Source: Actinomycetota bacterium
GTDB lineage: Bacteria > Actinomycetota > Actinomycetes > Actinomycetales > Dermatophilaceae
DNA length: 64,000 bases
NCBI GenBank assembly: GCA_020161845.1
Contig: JAIUNK010000001.1
Span: 1-64,000, forward strand
Direction of reading: 5' to 3'
The position numbers and the translations under genes are program-made. The notes beneath the pieces are model-generated. The model saw only the letters and a program-made list of their open reading frames with translations. It had not been told where the DNA came from and did not search any database. How positions within the stretch are numbered: position 1 is the stretch's first letter; the number at the start of each line of letters is the position of its first letter. Of this stretch, positions 1 through 7,358 are shown piece by piece.

Positions 1-705
1 TGCCTCGAAGACAAAGACGGTGCGTTTGCGCGGCTCGACCGGCAAAGTCAGCCCTGCCAGAGACGATACTACACCTGCATTTGGCCCCGCCGCGTTGATG
101 ACCGTTCCGGCTCTCATTCGAGCGCCGCTTCTCAGCGTCACGCCTGTCACGCGAGCGCCATCGCGCTCGATTGCGGCAACTTCCCCCTGAATCAAATCGA
201 CATTGCGTGTCTTCAGCGCCCGGCGCATCAGGCCGAGAAGCGCGTGGGCGTCGAACCATCCCTCGCCCGAGCGTCCATACGCACCGCCGGCAATGCCTTC
301 GGCCGACAACCACGGAAACCGTCGTTCAAGCGCGGCCGCATCTTCGAGCACAATGTCGCCGCCTTCGGCAATCTGCGTTCGGTGATTGGCCTGCAGCACC
401 GGCATGCCGTCCTCGCTGGCAAGGATCAGGTAGCCGCCTTCGCGAAAGCCGATATCGGCGTCGTCACCAAATTCCTGCTTCAATCGCCGGAAAAGTCCAA
501 GCGTGAAGCGCGACAGACGGATGTTTTCGGCGATCGAGAATTGCTGCCGGATCGACGCCATCGACAGCGTGGTAGCGGCGTGGGCAAATTGCGGGTCACG
601 CTCAATCAGCGCAATAGACCCCGCAAAGCCTTCTTCCCGCAGATAATAGGCGACTGATGCGCCGACAATCGCGCCACCAACAATGACGATATCGTAGTTC
701 GCCAT
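1..705 (-). CDS. FAD-dependent oxidoreductase (DadA/glycine-oxidase type), 3' end beyond the window
   Basis: The 235 residues visible start with MANYDIVIVGGAIVGAS, a Rossmann dinucleotide-binding motif (GGAIVGAS is a GxGxxG variant) for FAD, and continue with the SIRQQF and GEGWFDAHALLGLMRRAL stretches typical of D-amino-acid dehydrogenase/sarcosine oxidase-like flavoenzymes. The likely role is oxidation of an amino or imino acid, with substrate unknown. The start ATG lies 19 bases after the stop of trcR, so the two are probably co-transcribed. The C-terminal catalytic half runs off the left edge. Codon use is milder in G+C than the actinobacterial part of the window, in keeping with the alphaproteobacterial origin inferred for 1-2490. 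Confidence 0.75.
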   Translation of the reverse strand, partial: MANYDIVIVGGAIVGASVAYYLREEGFAGSIALIERDPQFAHAATTLSMASIRQQFSIAENIRLSRFTLGLFRRLKQEFGDDADIGFREGGYLILASEDGMPVLQANHRTQIAEGGDIVLEDAAALERRFPWLSAEGIAGGAYGRSGEGWFDAHALLGLMRRALKTRNVDLIQGEVAAIERDGARVTGVTLRSGARMRAGTVINAAGPNAGVVSSLAGLTLPVEPRKRTVFVFEA

Positions 706-724
706 CGGAGCCTTCGCGGTGAAC

Positions 725-1420
725 TTACTCGTCGTCCGACTCGGGCTCCGCCCGCTTCAGTGTCGAGAGTTTTGCAAAAACTGCATCGGCGTCGAGTTCA
801 TCATCTTCGCCACGCGGCTTTGGCGCTGCGTCCGGCGACATGCGCTCGGTCAGCGCCGCCGGCAACAGCGTATCGCCAACTGGCGCGGCTGGTGCGCGGC
901 CGGACGAGGCGCGCTGCACCTCCAGATCAAGGTCGATCTGGCTCGCCAGGCCGAGTGTTACCGGATCCATCGGCGTCAAATTCTGCGAATTCCAGTGCGA
1001 ACGGTTGCGGATCTGCTCGATCGTCGACTTGGTGGTGCCAACCAGGCGCGAAATCTGCGCGTCCTTCAGTTCCGGATGGTTGCGAACCAGCCACAGGATC
1101 GCGTTTGGACGGTCCTGGCGCTTCGACACCGGCGTATAGCGGCCACCACGGCGCTTGGCTTCCGGCACACGCACCTTCGGCTCGTTGAGCTTGAGACGAT
1201 AGTTCGCGTCAGCCTCTCCGCGGGCAATCTCGTCACGCGTCAGCTGGCCGTTCATCACCGGGTCCATGCCCTTGATGCCCTGCGCTGCCTCACCATCGGC
1301 AATGGCGCGCACTTCCAGCGGGTGCAGATGGCAGAAGAATGCGATCTGGTCGAAGGACAGTGCCGTGTTGTCGACGAGCCAGACCGCCGTTGCCTTTGGC
1401 ATGAGGAGTTGAGTTGCCAT
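725..1420 (-). CDS. trcR: Cell-cycle transcriptional regulator TrcR (DUF1013)
   Basis: This 231-residue protein matches the DUF1013/TrcR family, which is known from alphaproteobacteria. Diagnostic stretches are the N-terminal MATQLLMPKATAVWLVDN and LSFDQIAFFCHLHPLEV, the central LVRNHPELKDAQISRLVGTT HTH-like region at about residues 120-140, and IEQIRNRSHWN. The tail after residue 165 is acidic and low complexity. The start ATG is preceded by GAGAGGAT. It lies between two metabolic oxidoreductase genes on the same strand. Its presence in an otherwise actinobacterial window is the strongest single sign that 1-2490 comes from another organism. Confidence 0.88.
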   Translation of the reverse strand: MATQLLMPKATAVWLVDNTALSFDQIAFFCHLHPLEVRAIADGEAAQGIKGMDPVMNGQLTRDEIARGEADANYRLKLNEPKVRVPEAKRRGGRYTPVSKRQDRPNAILWLVRNHPELKDAQISRLVGTTKSTIEQIRNRSHWNSQNLTPMDPVTLGLASQIDLDLEVQRASSGRAPAAPVGDTLLPAALTERMSPDAAPKPRGEDDELDADAVFAKLSTLKRAEPESDDE

Positions 1421-1566
1421 CAGATAAATCCTCTCGTTCGCCCGCGTCCCGGCGCGGGCGGTGGATAGACCACCAAAAATAGGGAAGAAGCATGGATATA
1501 GCTGTTGAGCGCATTCCGTGCAACTGCATTCACATCCGCAGACCTTGGGGCAGAAGACGGCTCTAA

Positions 1567-2490
1567 CTATCCGACATCAAGAACGATCTTGCCGATATGC
1601 TCGCCATCCTGCATGCGCTCATGCGCCCGCCAGGCCTCTTTCAGCGGAAAAATCATGTCCATGACAGGGGCAAGTCGACGCTCTGCCAGCAGCGGCCAGA
1701 CCTTGCGTTCAAGCTCACCCGCAATGCGGCCCTTGAAGTCGATCGGCCGTGGCCTGAGCGTCGATCCCGTATGGGTCAACCGCTTGACCATAAGCTTGGA
1801 AAAGTCTGCTTCTGCCTTTGCGCCGTTTAGTGTGGCGATTTGCACGATGCGCCCTTCGATCGCAGCCGCATCATAGTTGCGGGCAACATAGTCGCCACCC
1901 ACCATGTCCAGGATAACATTCGCCCCCTTGCCGTCAGTCACCTCTTTGACGACGCGAACGAAATCCTCTTCCCTGTAGTTCACCGCCCGGTCCGCACCGA
2001 GCTTCAGGCAGGCGTCGACTTTTTCAGCCGAACCGACAGTCGCGATGACATAGGCCCCGAAAGCCGATGCAAGCTGTATTGCCGTGGTCCCGATGCCCGA
2101 CGTGCCGCCATGGACCAGGAATGTGTCGCCCGGTCTGAGTTCACCGCGCTCGAACACATTGTGCCATACCGTGAAATAGGTTTCGGGGATTGCGGCCGCC
2201 TCCGTAAAAGTGAAACCATGAGGGATCGGCAGCGCGTTCGATTCATGCACAAGGCAGTATTCGGCATAGGCTCCGCCGGGCGTCAGAGCCGTCACCTCGT
2301 CGCCGACGCGCCAGCGCGCAACATTTTCGCCAGTTGCAGCTACTGTGCCTGCTGCTTCCAACCCCGGCAGATCAGATGCACCAGGTGGTGGCGGATAGGC
2401 TCCCATACGTTGGAAAACATCTGGCCGGTTGACGCCGGCCGCGCGCACTTTGATCAGGATTTCACCCGGACCCGGCTGCGGCAACAATCC
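1567..2490 (-). CDS. NAD(P)H:quinone oxidoreductase (zeta-crystallin/MDR family), 5' end missing at junction
   Basis: About 307 residues of a zinc-independent medium-chain reductase are readable. They start near PQPGPGEILIKVRAAGVNRP, which normally lies about 30 residues into these proteins, and run to IGKIVLDVG. The NAD(P)-binding motif GGTSGIGTTAIQLA is present, followed by GADRAVNYREEDF and a quinone-reductase C-terminal domain. The open frame continues upstream to 3465, but that extension is low-complexity read-through of actinobacterial DNA and carries no family signature. The true N-terminus and start codon are absent, so the gene is cut at the chimeric junction. The exact breakpoint could be up to ~25 bases to the left. 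Confidence 0.82.
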   Translation of the reverse strand, partial: GLLPQPGPGEILIKVRAAGVNRPDVFQRMGAYPPPPGASDLPGLEAAGTVAATGENVARWRVGDEVTALTPGGAYAEYCLVHESNALPIPHGFTFTEAAAIPETYFTVWHNVFERGELRPGDTFLVHGGTSGIGTTAIQLASAFGAYVIATVGSAEKVDACLKLGADRAVNYREEDFVRVVKEVTDGKGANVILDMVGGDYVARNYDAAAIEGRIVQIATLNGAKAEADFSKLMVKRLTHTGSTLRPRPIDFKGRIAGELERKVWPLLAERRLAPVMDMIFPLKEAWRAHERMQDGEHIGKIVLDVG

Positions 2491-2492
2491 CG
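2466..2492. other. Chimeric junction between alphaproteobacterial-like and actinobacterial DNA
   Basis: Within this interval the minus-strand quinone oxidoreductase loses its homology, and a plus-strand DUF4143 protein begins mid-domain. The G+C-rich stretch can be read meaningfully in both genes, so the breakpoint cannot be placed more exactly and a short shared sequence may have mediated the join. No transposase, integrase or tRNA is present here. A misassembled or contaminated contig explains two simultaneous truncations more simply than lateral transfer does. Confidence 0.7.
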
Positions 2493-2904
2493 CCTGCACC
2501 TGGCCGACCCCGCCCTCGCCTGCGCGGCTTTGGGGCTGAGCGCGGACGATCTGGCCGACCAGCCCGACCAGTATGCGGCCATCTTCACCGCCATGGCCGT
2601 CCACGACCTCCGCGTCTATCTCGAAGGCACTGGCGCCCGGCTGTGGCACTACCGGGACGAAACCGGGCTCGCCATCGACGCCATCATCGAATACCCCGAC
2701 CGAAGCTGGGCCGCCCTGCAAACCCGCCTGGGCGAACACCAGCTCCTCGACGCCGAAATCCAGCTCTACACGCTCGTCGACGACCGGCTCGACCTCAGCC
2801 AGGTCGGCCGTCCACGCTTCCTCGCCATCCTCACCGCCACCACCCAGGGCCACACCACCAGAAGCGGCACCCGAATCATCCCCCTCCCGACCCTGACCGC
2901 CTGA
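2476..2904 (+). pseudogene. 3' fragment of an AAA ATPase with DUF4143 domain
   Basis: About 142 residues match the C-terminal DUF4143 region of prokaryotic AAA/DUF4143 ATP-binding proteins: RLHLADPALACAALGLS, then FTAMAVHDLRVYLEG, WHYRDETGLAIDAIIEY (the remnant restriction-nuclease-like part) and RPRFLAILTATTQG. The whole N-terminal ATPase domain (Walker A and B) is missing because sequence of another origin begins upstream. One unusual point is that the expected EVKLG motif after the aspartate is replaced by QTRLG. The upstream continuous frame is antisense to the quinone oxidoreductase and not part of this protein. It is either a true pseudogene or an intact gene truncated by assembly. Confidence 0.65.
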
Positions 2905-3144
2905 ACCCCCATCACCACCGGGCAGGCCACCACCAGAGCCCCCAGGAACAACAAGCCAATGTCGGTCACACCCGGTGCAAATCGGCAGAGACCGACGTTC
3001 AATGCGACCGGGGCGGTCGGAGGCTCCCAGTTCGGTCGGTCGGGTCTGCGACGAACACGGGCCGGCATCAGGCAAACTCGCTACGCTGAACCCAGTCCAA
3101 GTGTCGAGGAGTGCCGAGATCCCCTTCGGCAGCGGAGGACCACG
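2905..3144. other. Intergenic stretch before the four-gene operon
   Basis: No convincing gene is seen in these 240 bases. A frame open from ATG 2959 joins the next gene, but its first 62 residues are arginine-rich and without recognisable features, and no ribosome-binding site precedes it. The only clear signal is GGAGGA at 3134-3139, five bases before GTG 3145. A promoter for the island operon should lie here, but I cannot point to a clear -35/-10 pair. Confidence 0.4.
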
Positions 3145-3534
3145 GTGGGGTTCGGTCTTGAAGACCTTGCGGGGTTGCTCAACATGGGCCCCCCCATTGG
3201 TGCGTGGTTCGCTCAGACCGAGGCGGTGGTGGGGTTCGCGTGCGGCAAGGGCAGTGCGAACCGGCCGGTCATCGTCCGCCACTGGCCGAGTTCCGGCGCG
3301 ACGGCCCACGTGTTCGCACGGACATCGAACCTCGACCGGATGGAGGTCCGGAACCCAGGGCACAACCATCGCAACGAATGGCCCCGATGCTGGCTCGGGG
3401 ATGAGGGCAACATCGTTGTTTCCCGCCCGCTGCCAGTCCCGAAGGACGCTCTGGACGAGGATCACCGCCTGTGCAGCGAGGACGACCCGGCCACCATCGA
3501 GGCGGTGAAGTCGGCGCGATGGCAGGCGAAGTAG
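3145..3534 (+). CDS. Small protein, possible PemK/MazF-like fold; first gene of four-gene operon
   Basis: The 129-residue product is unrecognised by name. GTG 3145 is chosen because GGAGGA sits five bases upstream and because recognisable protein-like sequence begins there (GFGLEDLAGLLNMG). The middle part, NRPVIVRHWPSSGATAHVFA followed by GNIVVSRPLPVPKDAL, resembles the barrel of PemK/MazF-like proteins (a conserved RPVIV strand, later strand pairs, then a C-terminal helix). This is a weak pattern-level inference. It overlaps the next gene by 16 bases, so translation is probably coupled. Context suggests the small component of an undescribed defence or regulatory module. Confidence 0.6.
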   Translation: MGFGLEDLAGLLNMGPPIGAWFAQTEAVVGFACGKGSANRPVIVRHWPSSGATAHVFARTSNLDRMEVRNPGHNHRNEWPRCWLGDEGNIVVSRPLPVPKDALDEDHRLCSEDDPATIEAVKSARWQAK

Positions 3535-4532
3535 TCCCTGGCGGCCCTCTCTCGGACTTTGACGACCCGATCGATCTTGAGGACGCCCGGCAGGGCGACC
3601 TCGAAGCCCTCATCGACGAGCACAAGCGAGACGGCTTGGGATCGCTGTGGTTCGGCGAGATTCGGACGGCGGCCGTTCGCGTTGCCCGCCGCTACCCGCC
3701 CGCGGTATACGCTCGCGCCTCGTCGTGGGACGAGGACGCAATCGGAGACCTCGTTCAAGACGTATGTGAGCGGATGATCACCAGAGGACAGATCGACTAC
3801 ATCTGCGACGTCGCGAACGATTTCGGGCATGCACGCGCGCTCATCTACCGTCAGGTGAAGATGACTCTGATCGACCGGCGGCAACGCACCGCCGTAGACA
3901 ATCTTTTCGATCGCGCCGTGCAGCGGCTCAGCGAGCCCCCCTTCGAGGTGGCAAGGCAGAATCCTCGATCGTGGCGCCTCTCCGGCCGAGCCGCGGCCAA
4001 GAGCGCGCCCACTCGACGTGTGACCATGGCTCTCGGTGCGCTTCCACGATTGCCTGGCAACGGCACCGAACGAGCGAGCGCGATCTGGACGGCCGACACT
4101 CTTGCAGACGCGCTCACACTCATCTGCGGGGCCGTTGGCGAAATCGAGGAGATCGATCTGAAGAGGATTCTCGAGGAAGCTTTGACAGTCTTTGCAACAG
4201 CGGAGGTTGTCTCTGATGAGGCCGGTGCCGAAGGCCGATCCGGAGAGCTCGACCCAGGCGACTTGGTCTTGGCCCAGGGCCTGGCCGGCAGACTCATCAC
4301 GGCGTTCACGACGGAGGAGGCGACGGTGCTGGCCGGCAAGTGGATGGGCGACTCGGACGGGGACATCGCGCGCCGCCTGGGCGTCAGCCGCCCAACCGCA
4401 GCCAAGTACAAGGAGACCGCTTACGAGAAGGTGCGCGACGAACTGGGGTCCCAAAGCGAGGCGGTCGTCGGATACGTCTTCGGACGTCTGCAGTCGCTCG
4501 TCATCGTCAAAGGAGGAGGGGACGCGCAATGA
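3519..4532 (+). CDS. Sigma-factor-like HTH protein
   Basis: The 337-residue protein (start ATG 3519, inside the end of the previous gene) has two regions reminiscent of sigma-70-type proteins. An N-terminal helical part at about residues 60-140 (IGDLVQDVCERMI, then HARALIYRQVKMTLIDRRQR) resembles region 2. A C-terminal HTH at about residues 285-315 (SDGDIARRLGVSRPTAAKYK) resembles region 4. The linker is long and unlike standard ECF factors. It could direct transcription of its own operon or act as the DNA-binding part of the module. Its stop overlaps the next start as ATGA. A well-formed AGGAGGAGGG ribosome-binding site for the downstream gene lies in its last codons. Confidence 0.6.
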   Translation: MAGEVVPGGPLSDFDDPIDLEDARQGDLEALIDEHKRDGLGSLWFGEIRTAAVRVARRYPPAVYARASSWDEDAIGDLVQDVCERMITRGQIDYICDVANDFGHARALIYRQVKMTLIDRRQRTAVDNLFDRAVQRLSEPPFEVARQNPRSWRLSGRAAAKSAPTRRVTMALGALPRLPGNGTERASAIWTADTLADALTLICGAVGEIEEIDLKRILEEALTVFATAEVVSDEAGAEGRSGELDPGDLVLAQGLAGRLITAFTTEEATVLAGKWMGDSDGDIARRLGVSRPTAAKYKETAYEKVRDELGSQSEAVVGYVFGRLQSLVIVKGGGDAQ

Positions 4533-5431
4533 GTGACATCGAGCTTGGCGACATCTACCGCTGTGTTCCGATGGACCCGGGGACCCCGGCAGCTCTCGTC
4601 CTCGTGACCGCCATCGACGAAGCGACCCAGTCCGTCGGTATCACGTTGCTCAGCCCCGACGTCGAATTCGGGACCAGTGCGGATCTCTTGCTCAGCAAAC
4701 AGGACACTGGCCTCGCCTACGCGCTCGTGGCTGAGTCAGACATCTTTGGATACGTGTGGATCGTCCAGCTCGATCGGAAGCTGGGACACGTCGATGGTCC
4801 GGTGCTGGACGCACTATCTGCGCTTCGCGAGGAAGAACCGGTTGACCATCCCATTGCTGGCCCTCCAGCCCTTCAGCGAAGCGACCCACGCTGGAGCTTC
4901 AAGTTGCAGGAGCTGAAGCGGCTGCAGAGCCTCACTGCACATTGCACTCGGGAACTGATCGACGGTGAACGTATCCCCTCTATCGATCCGAACGCGCTGC
5001 GCGCCCCGTCGACGGAGACTGAAGTCGCAGCTTTCGAGGAGTTCGTCGTCGAAGTGGTCGAGAGCGTCGAGCGCGGCGCTGCTCGAGTTCCAGGTTGGCT
5101 CGTCGACATCGCCCTCGACGACGAACTCGTCGCCGCTTACCGTTCCGTGGGCTTGTACAACTCGCTCCGTCTTCTGTGGAGGCTAGCCGACCTGAGAGAC
5201 ACACCAGCCGGGAAGCAACCGACTCATTCTTCTCTCGAATACTGCCAGTGGCTCCAAGTCGAGTTGACCGCTGGCCGTGGGTATTCGAGCCTCCGGCTGC
5301 TTGGGCGGTCGACGGACGTCAAGGGCCCGATCGAGGCGCGGCCCGCCCGCACTCGGGACGGACGCCTCATCCAGTTGAGCCTTGTCTCCACCGGCGCACT
5401 CGCCAACCAGCACCGAGAGGTCTATGCATGA
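4529..5431 (+). CDS. Uncharacterised protein with PemK-like N-terminal region
   Basis: The 300-residue protein is of unknown function. Residues 1-100 (ELGDIYRCVPMDPG, AALVLVTAIDE, ITLLSPDVEFGTSADLLL, FGYVWIVQLDRKLG) have the GDIYxC start and alternating hydrophobic strands seen in PemK/MazF-like barrels. The remaining 200 residues are helical, with an acidic segment around residues 165-185 and a second part around VDIALDDELVAAYRSVGLYN. No catalytic residues can be assigned. The start ATG overlaps the upstream stop by four bases, with AGGAGGAGGG about ten bases upstream, and its stop overlaps the ATPase start in the same way. The coupling suggests stoichiometric production with the ATPase. Confidence 0.6.
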   Translation: MSDIELGDIYRCVPMDPGTPAALVLVTAIDEATQSVGITLLSPDVEFGTSADLLLSKQDTGLAYALVAESDIFGYVWIVQLDRKLGHVDGPVLDALSALREEEPVDHPIAGPPALQRSDPRWSFKLQELKRLQSLTAHCTRELIDGERIPSIDPNALRAPSTETEVAAFEEFVVEVVESVERGAARVPGWLVDIALDDELVAAYRSVGLYNSLRLLWRLADLRDTPAGKQPTHSSLEYCQWLQVELTAGRGYSSLRLLGRSTDVKGPIEARPARTRDGRLIQLSLVSTGALANQHREVYA

Positions 5432-7269
5432 GTAACCCACTGATCGAGCGCCGCGCCTTCGGGATGCGTCGGGGCATCACGCTTCGCCGCTGGCGGCTAC
5501 AGAACTTCAAGTCCATCCGCGAAGCCGAGGTTGAGCTTCGCCCGCTGACAGTCGTCGTCGGCGCGAACAGCGCCGGGAAGAGCACGCTCCTCCAGAGCAT
5601 CCGGGCCGCGAGCCAAGCAACCGGCACGACCGGGTACCTCTACCCCCTCAACGGTCGCGGAGTACGTCTCGGCACGGTAGCCGAGGTGAAGTACCGCGGT
5701 CCCAACAGCGACGATGAAGAGCCGCTGATCATTGGCGCAGACTTCGAGATTCGGGCACCACGCGGTGCATACCGCACTGGGGAATCTGTGATCTTCCCAC
5801 AAGATGCACCTGTGCTCGCAACGCTGTCCTGGGAGGTAAAACTCGGCGAGTCCTCCCAGCAGAAAGGGATCGCAAAGATAGAGCGCCTGAACGTTGACCT
5901 GAAGCCCGAGGATCCGTACATGCTCCCCCGGGGCGTCCCTCGCGTCGACCGTGCGTGGGTGCTTGCCATCGCTGACGACGGTGCCGAGGAGTTGGTGCCT
6001 CTGAATGAGGACGACGACGTCTCAATCCCGCACTATTTCTCCGGAAGGTTCGCCGGGGCCAACGGCAACCTGTTCGAGATCGTCGATATCCTCGTCACTG
6101 GTGGGTTTCCGCTTGACGCATCAGTGATGCGCCCGCGCGCCGAGGTCCTGTTCGAGACGTGGCGCGACATGCTTCTCCGGCGATCAGTTCATGAGCGAGA
6201 GGAGATTGAGCTCGACCTCCTGTCGGAGCTCAGGGCGATCGAAGAGGTGAGCCGTGAGTTGCTTGCGGTCCATGCTGACGTGGCCGACGCGATGGCTGAG
6301 TACGCCGACGCGGTCCGCTTTGAACTAGGTTCCAGCGCTCCTGAGAACCGCTCAAAGATCGATCTCAACATCGCGTCTTCCGAGACGTTCAGTGACGCGG
6401 TGGTGGACGAGTTGACGAAGGGCGGGATCGAGGGGATGGTCCCCTTTCCCCATCGGTTGGACGACCTCGGCAGGTCGTCGGATCTCGCGTCCTCGTTCCT
6501 AGGATCGGGAATCCGGTACCTCGGCCCACTTCGCGACGAGCCCAGAGCGGCATACCCGGATTCGCCCGAAGGAGATGACACATACGTCGGCGCGAAGGGC
6601 GAGTTCACTGCCTCCGTGCTGCAGCGCCACGGTAGGCGAAGGGTCAGCGTCCCGACACCGGATGACTACGGGTCCATCAAGACGCCGCGTCGCCCAATCC
6701 AGCTCATGACAGCGGTAAACCGCTGGGCCAAGTACCTGGACATCGGTGAGAGCTTCTCGGTATCTGACCAAGGCCGTTTCGGCATTCAAATGCAGGTACG
6801 GCAGGACGATGTCGAGGGCGACCTGGACCTCACCAGCGTCGGTACAGGCGTCAGCCAGTTGCTGCCGGTCATCGTGATGTGTGTGCAGGCGCCTGTCGGC
6901 TCGCTGCTCCTAGTCGAACAGCCCGAGTTGCACCTCAACCCGCGGGTGCAGCAGCGCCTTGCTGACTTCCTACTGGTGATCGCGCAGAGCGGCCGCCACC
7001 TCATCGTCGAGACCCACAGCGAGTACCTCATCTCGCGCCTGCGCCGACGCGTTGCCGAGGACGAGGGGGATAGTCTCCAGGACACCATCGGCATCTATTT
7101 CGCGAAACGGGTAGCCGGTGCGACGACGTTCAACCTCGTGCAGCAGAACGAGTACGGCGGCATCGAGCGGTGGCCTGAGAACTTCTTCGACCAGGCCACG
7201 GAGGAGGAGCACGCGATTCTTTCGGCCGCAGTCAGGAAGCGTCGCGCGAAGGCCGCGAACCCCGAGTAA
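5428..7269 (+). CDS. AAA15-type ATPase with DUF3696 C-terminus
   Basis: This 613-residue SMC/OLD-like ATPase begins with the RWRLQNFKSIREAEVELRPL strand pair and Walker A GANSAGKS at residues 45-52. Walker B LLLVEQPELHLNP lies near residues 492-505 and the H-loop motif IVETHSEYL near 525. The C-terminus (about residues 550-600, with FNLVQQNEYGGIERWPENFF) matches DUF3696, which follows this kind of ATPase. No TOPRIM domain is visible, so it is not a classical OLD nuclease. ATPases of this group drive many phage-defence systems, usually with a separate effector. Here the effector would have to be one of the three upstream overlapping genes. It ends 89 bases before hsdM. Confidence 0.8.
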   Translation: MSNPLIERRAFGMRRGITLRRWRLQNFKSIREAEVELRPLTVVVGANSAGKSTLLQSIRAASQATGTTGYLYPLNGRGVRLGTVAEVKYRGPNSDDEEPLIIGADFEIRAPRGAYRTGESVIFPQDAPVLATLSWEVKLGESSQQKGIAKIERLNVDLKPEDPYMLPRGVPRVDRAWVLAIADDGAEELVPLNEDDDVSIPHYFSGRFAGANGNLFEIVDILVTGGFPLDASVMRPRAEVLFETWRDMLLRRSVHEREEIELDLLSELRAIEEVSRELLAVHADVADAMAEYADAVRFELGSSAPENRSKIDLNIASSETFSDAVVDELTKGGIEGMVPFPHRLDDLGRSSDLASSFLGSGIRYLGPLRDEPRAAYPDSPEGDDTYVGAKGEFTASVLQRHGRRRVSVPTPDDYGSIKTPRRPIQLMTAVNRWAKYLDIGESFSVSDQGRFGIQMQVRQDDVEGDLDLTSVGTGVSQLLPVIVMCVQAPVGSLLLVEQPELHLNPRVQQRLADFLLVIAQSGRHLIVETHSEYLISRLRRRVAEDEGDSLQDTIGIYFAKRVAGATTFNLVQQNEYGGIERWPENFFDQATEEEHAILSAAVRKRRAKAANPE

Positions 7270-7358
7270 CCAACACCGCTCACATCGGTCCGTCCAAGCC
7301 GGATTGGCATCGGTGTCGGGTTCAAAGGCAACGACGACAGCACGAAGGGAGGCGCCGT

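Noticed and set aside
1840-2904. A plus-strand frame of 354 codons ending in the DUF4143 sequence
   Set aside because: Its first two thirds are antisense to the quinone oxidoreductase; only the part after ~2476 is protein-like.
2766-3068. Minus-strand small membrane protein (GLLFLGALVVACPVVMG)
   Set aside because: It overlaps the DUF4143 coding end, lacks a ribosome-binding site and has an arginine-rich remainder.
1567-3465. A continuous minus-strand frame of 632 codons joining the quinone oxidoreductase to upstream sequence
   Set aside because: Only the C-terminal half has homology. The rest is Gly/Asp-rich read-through antisense to the DUF4143 fragment and later genes, produced by the chimeric join.
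5428-7269. OLD-family nuclease or Gabija/PARIS-type ATPase
   Set aside because: No TOPRIM domain is seen after the ATPase, the C-terminus fits DUF3696, and the companion genes do not match GajB or AriB.
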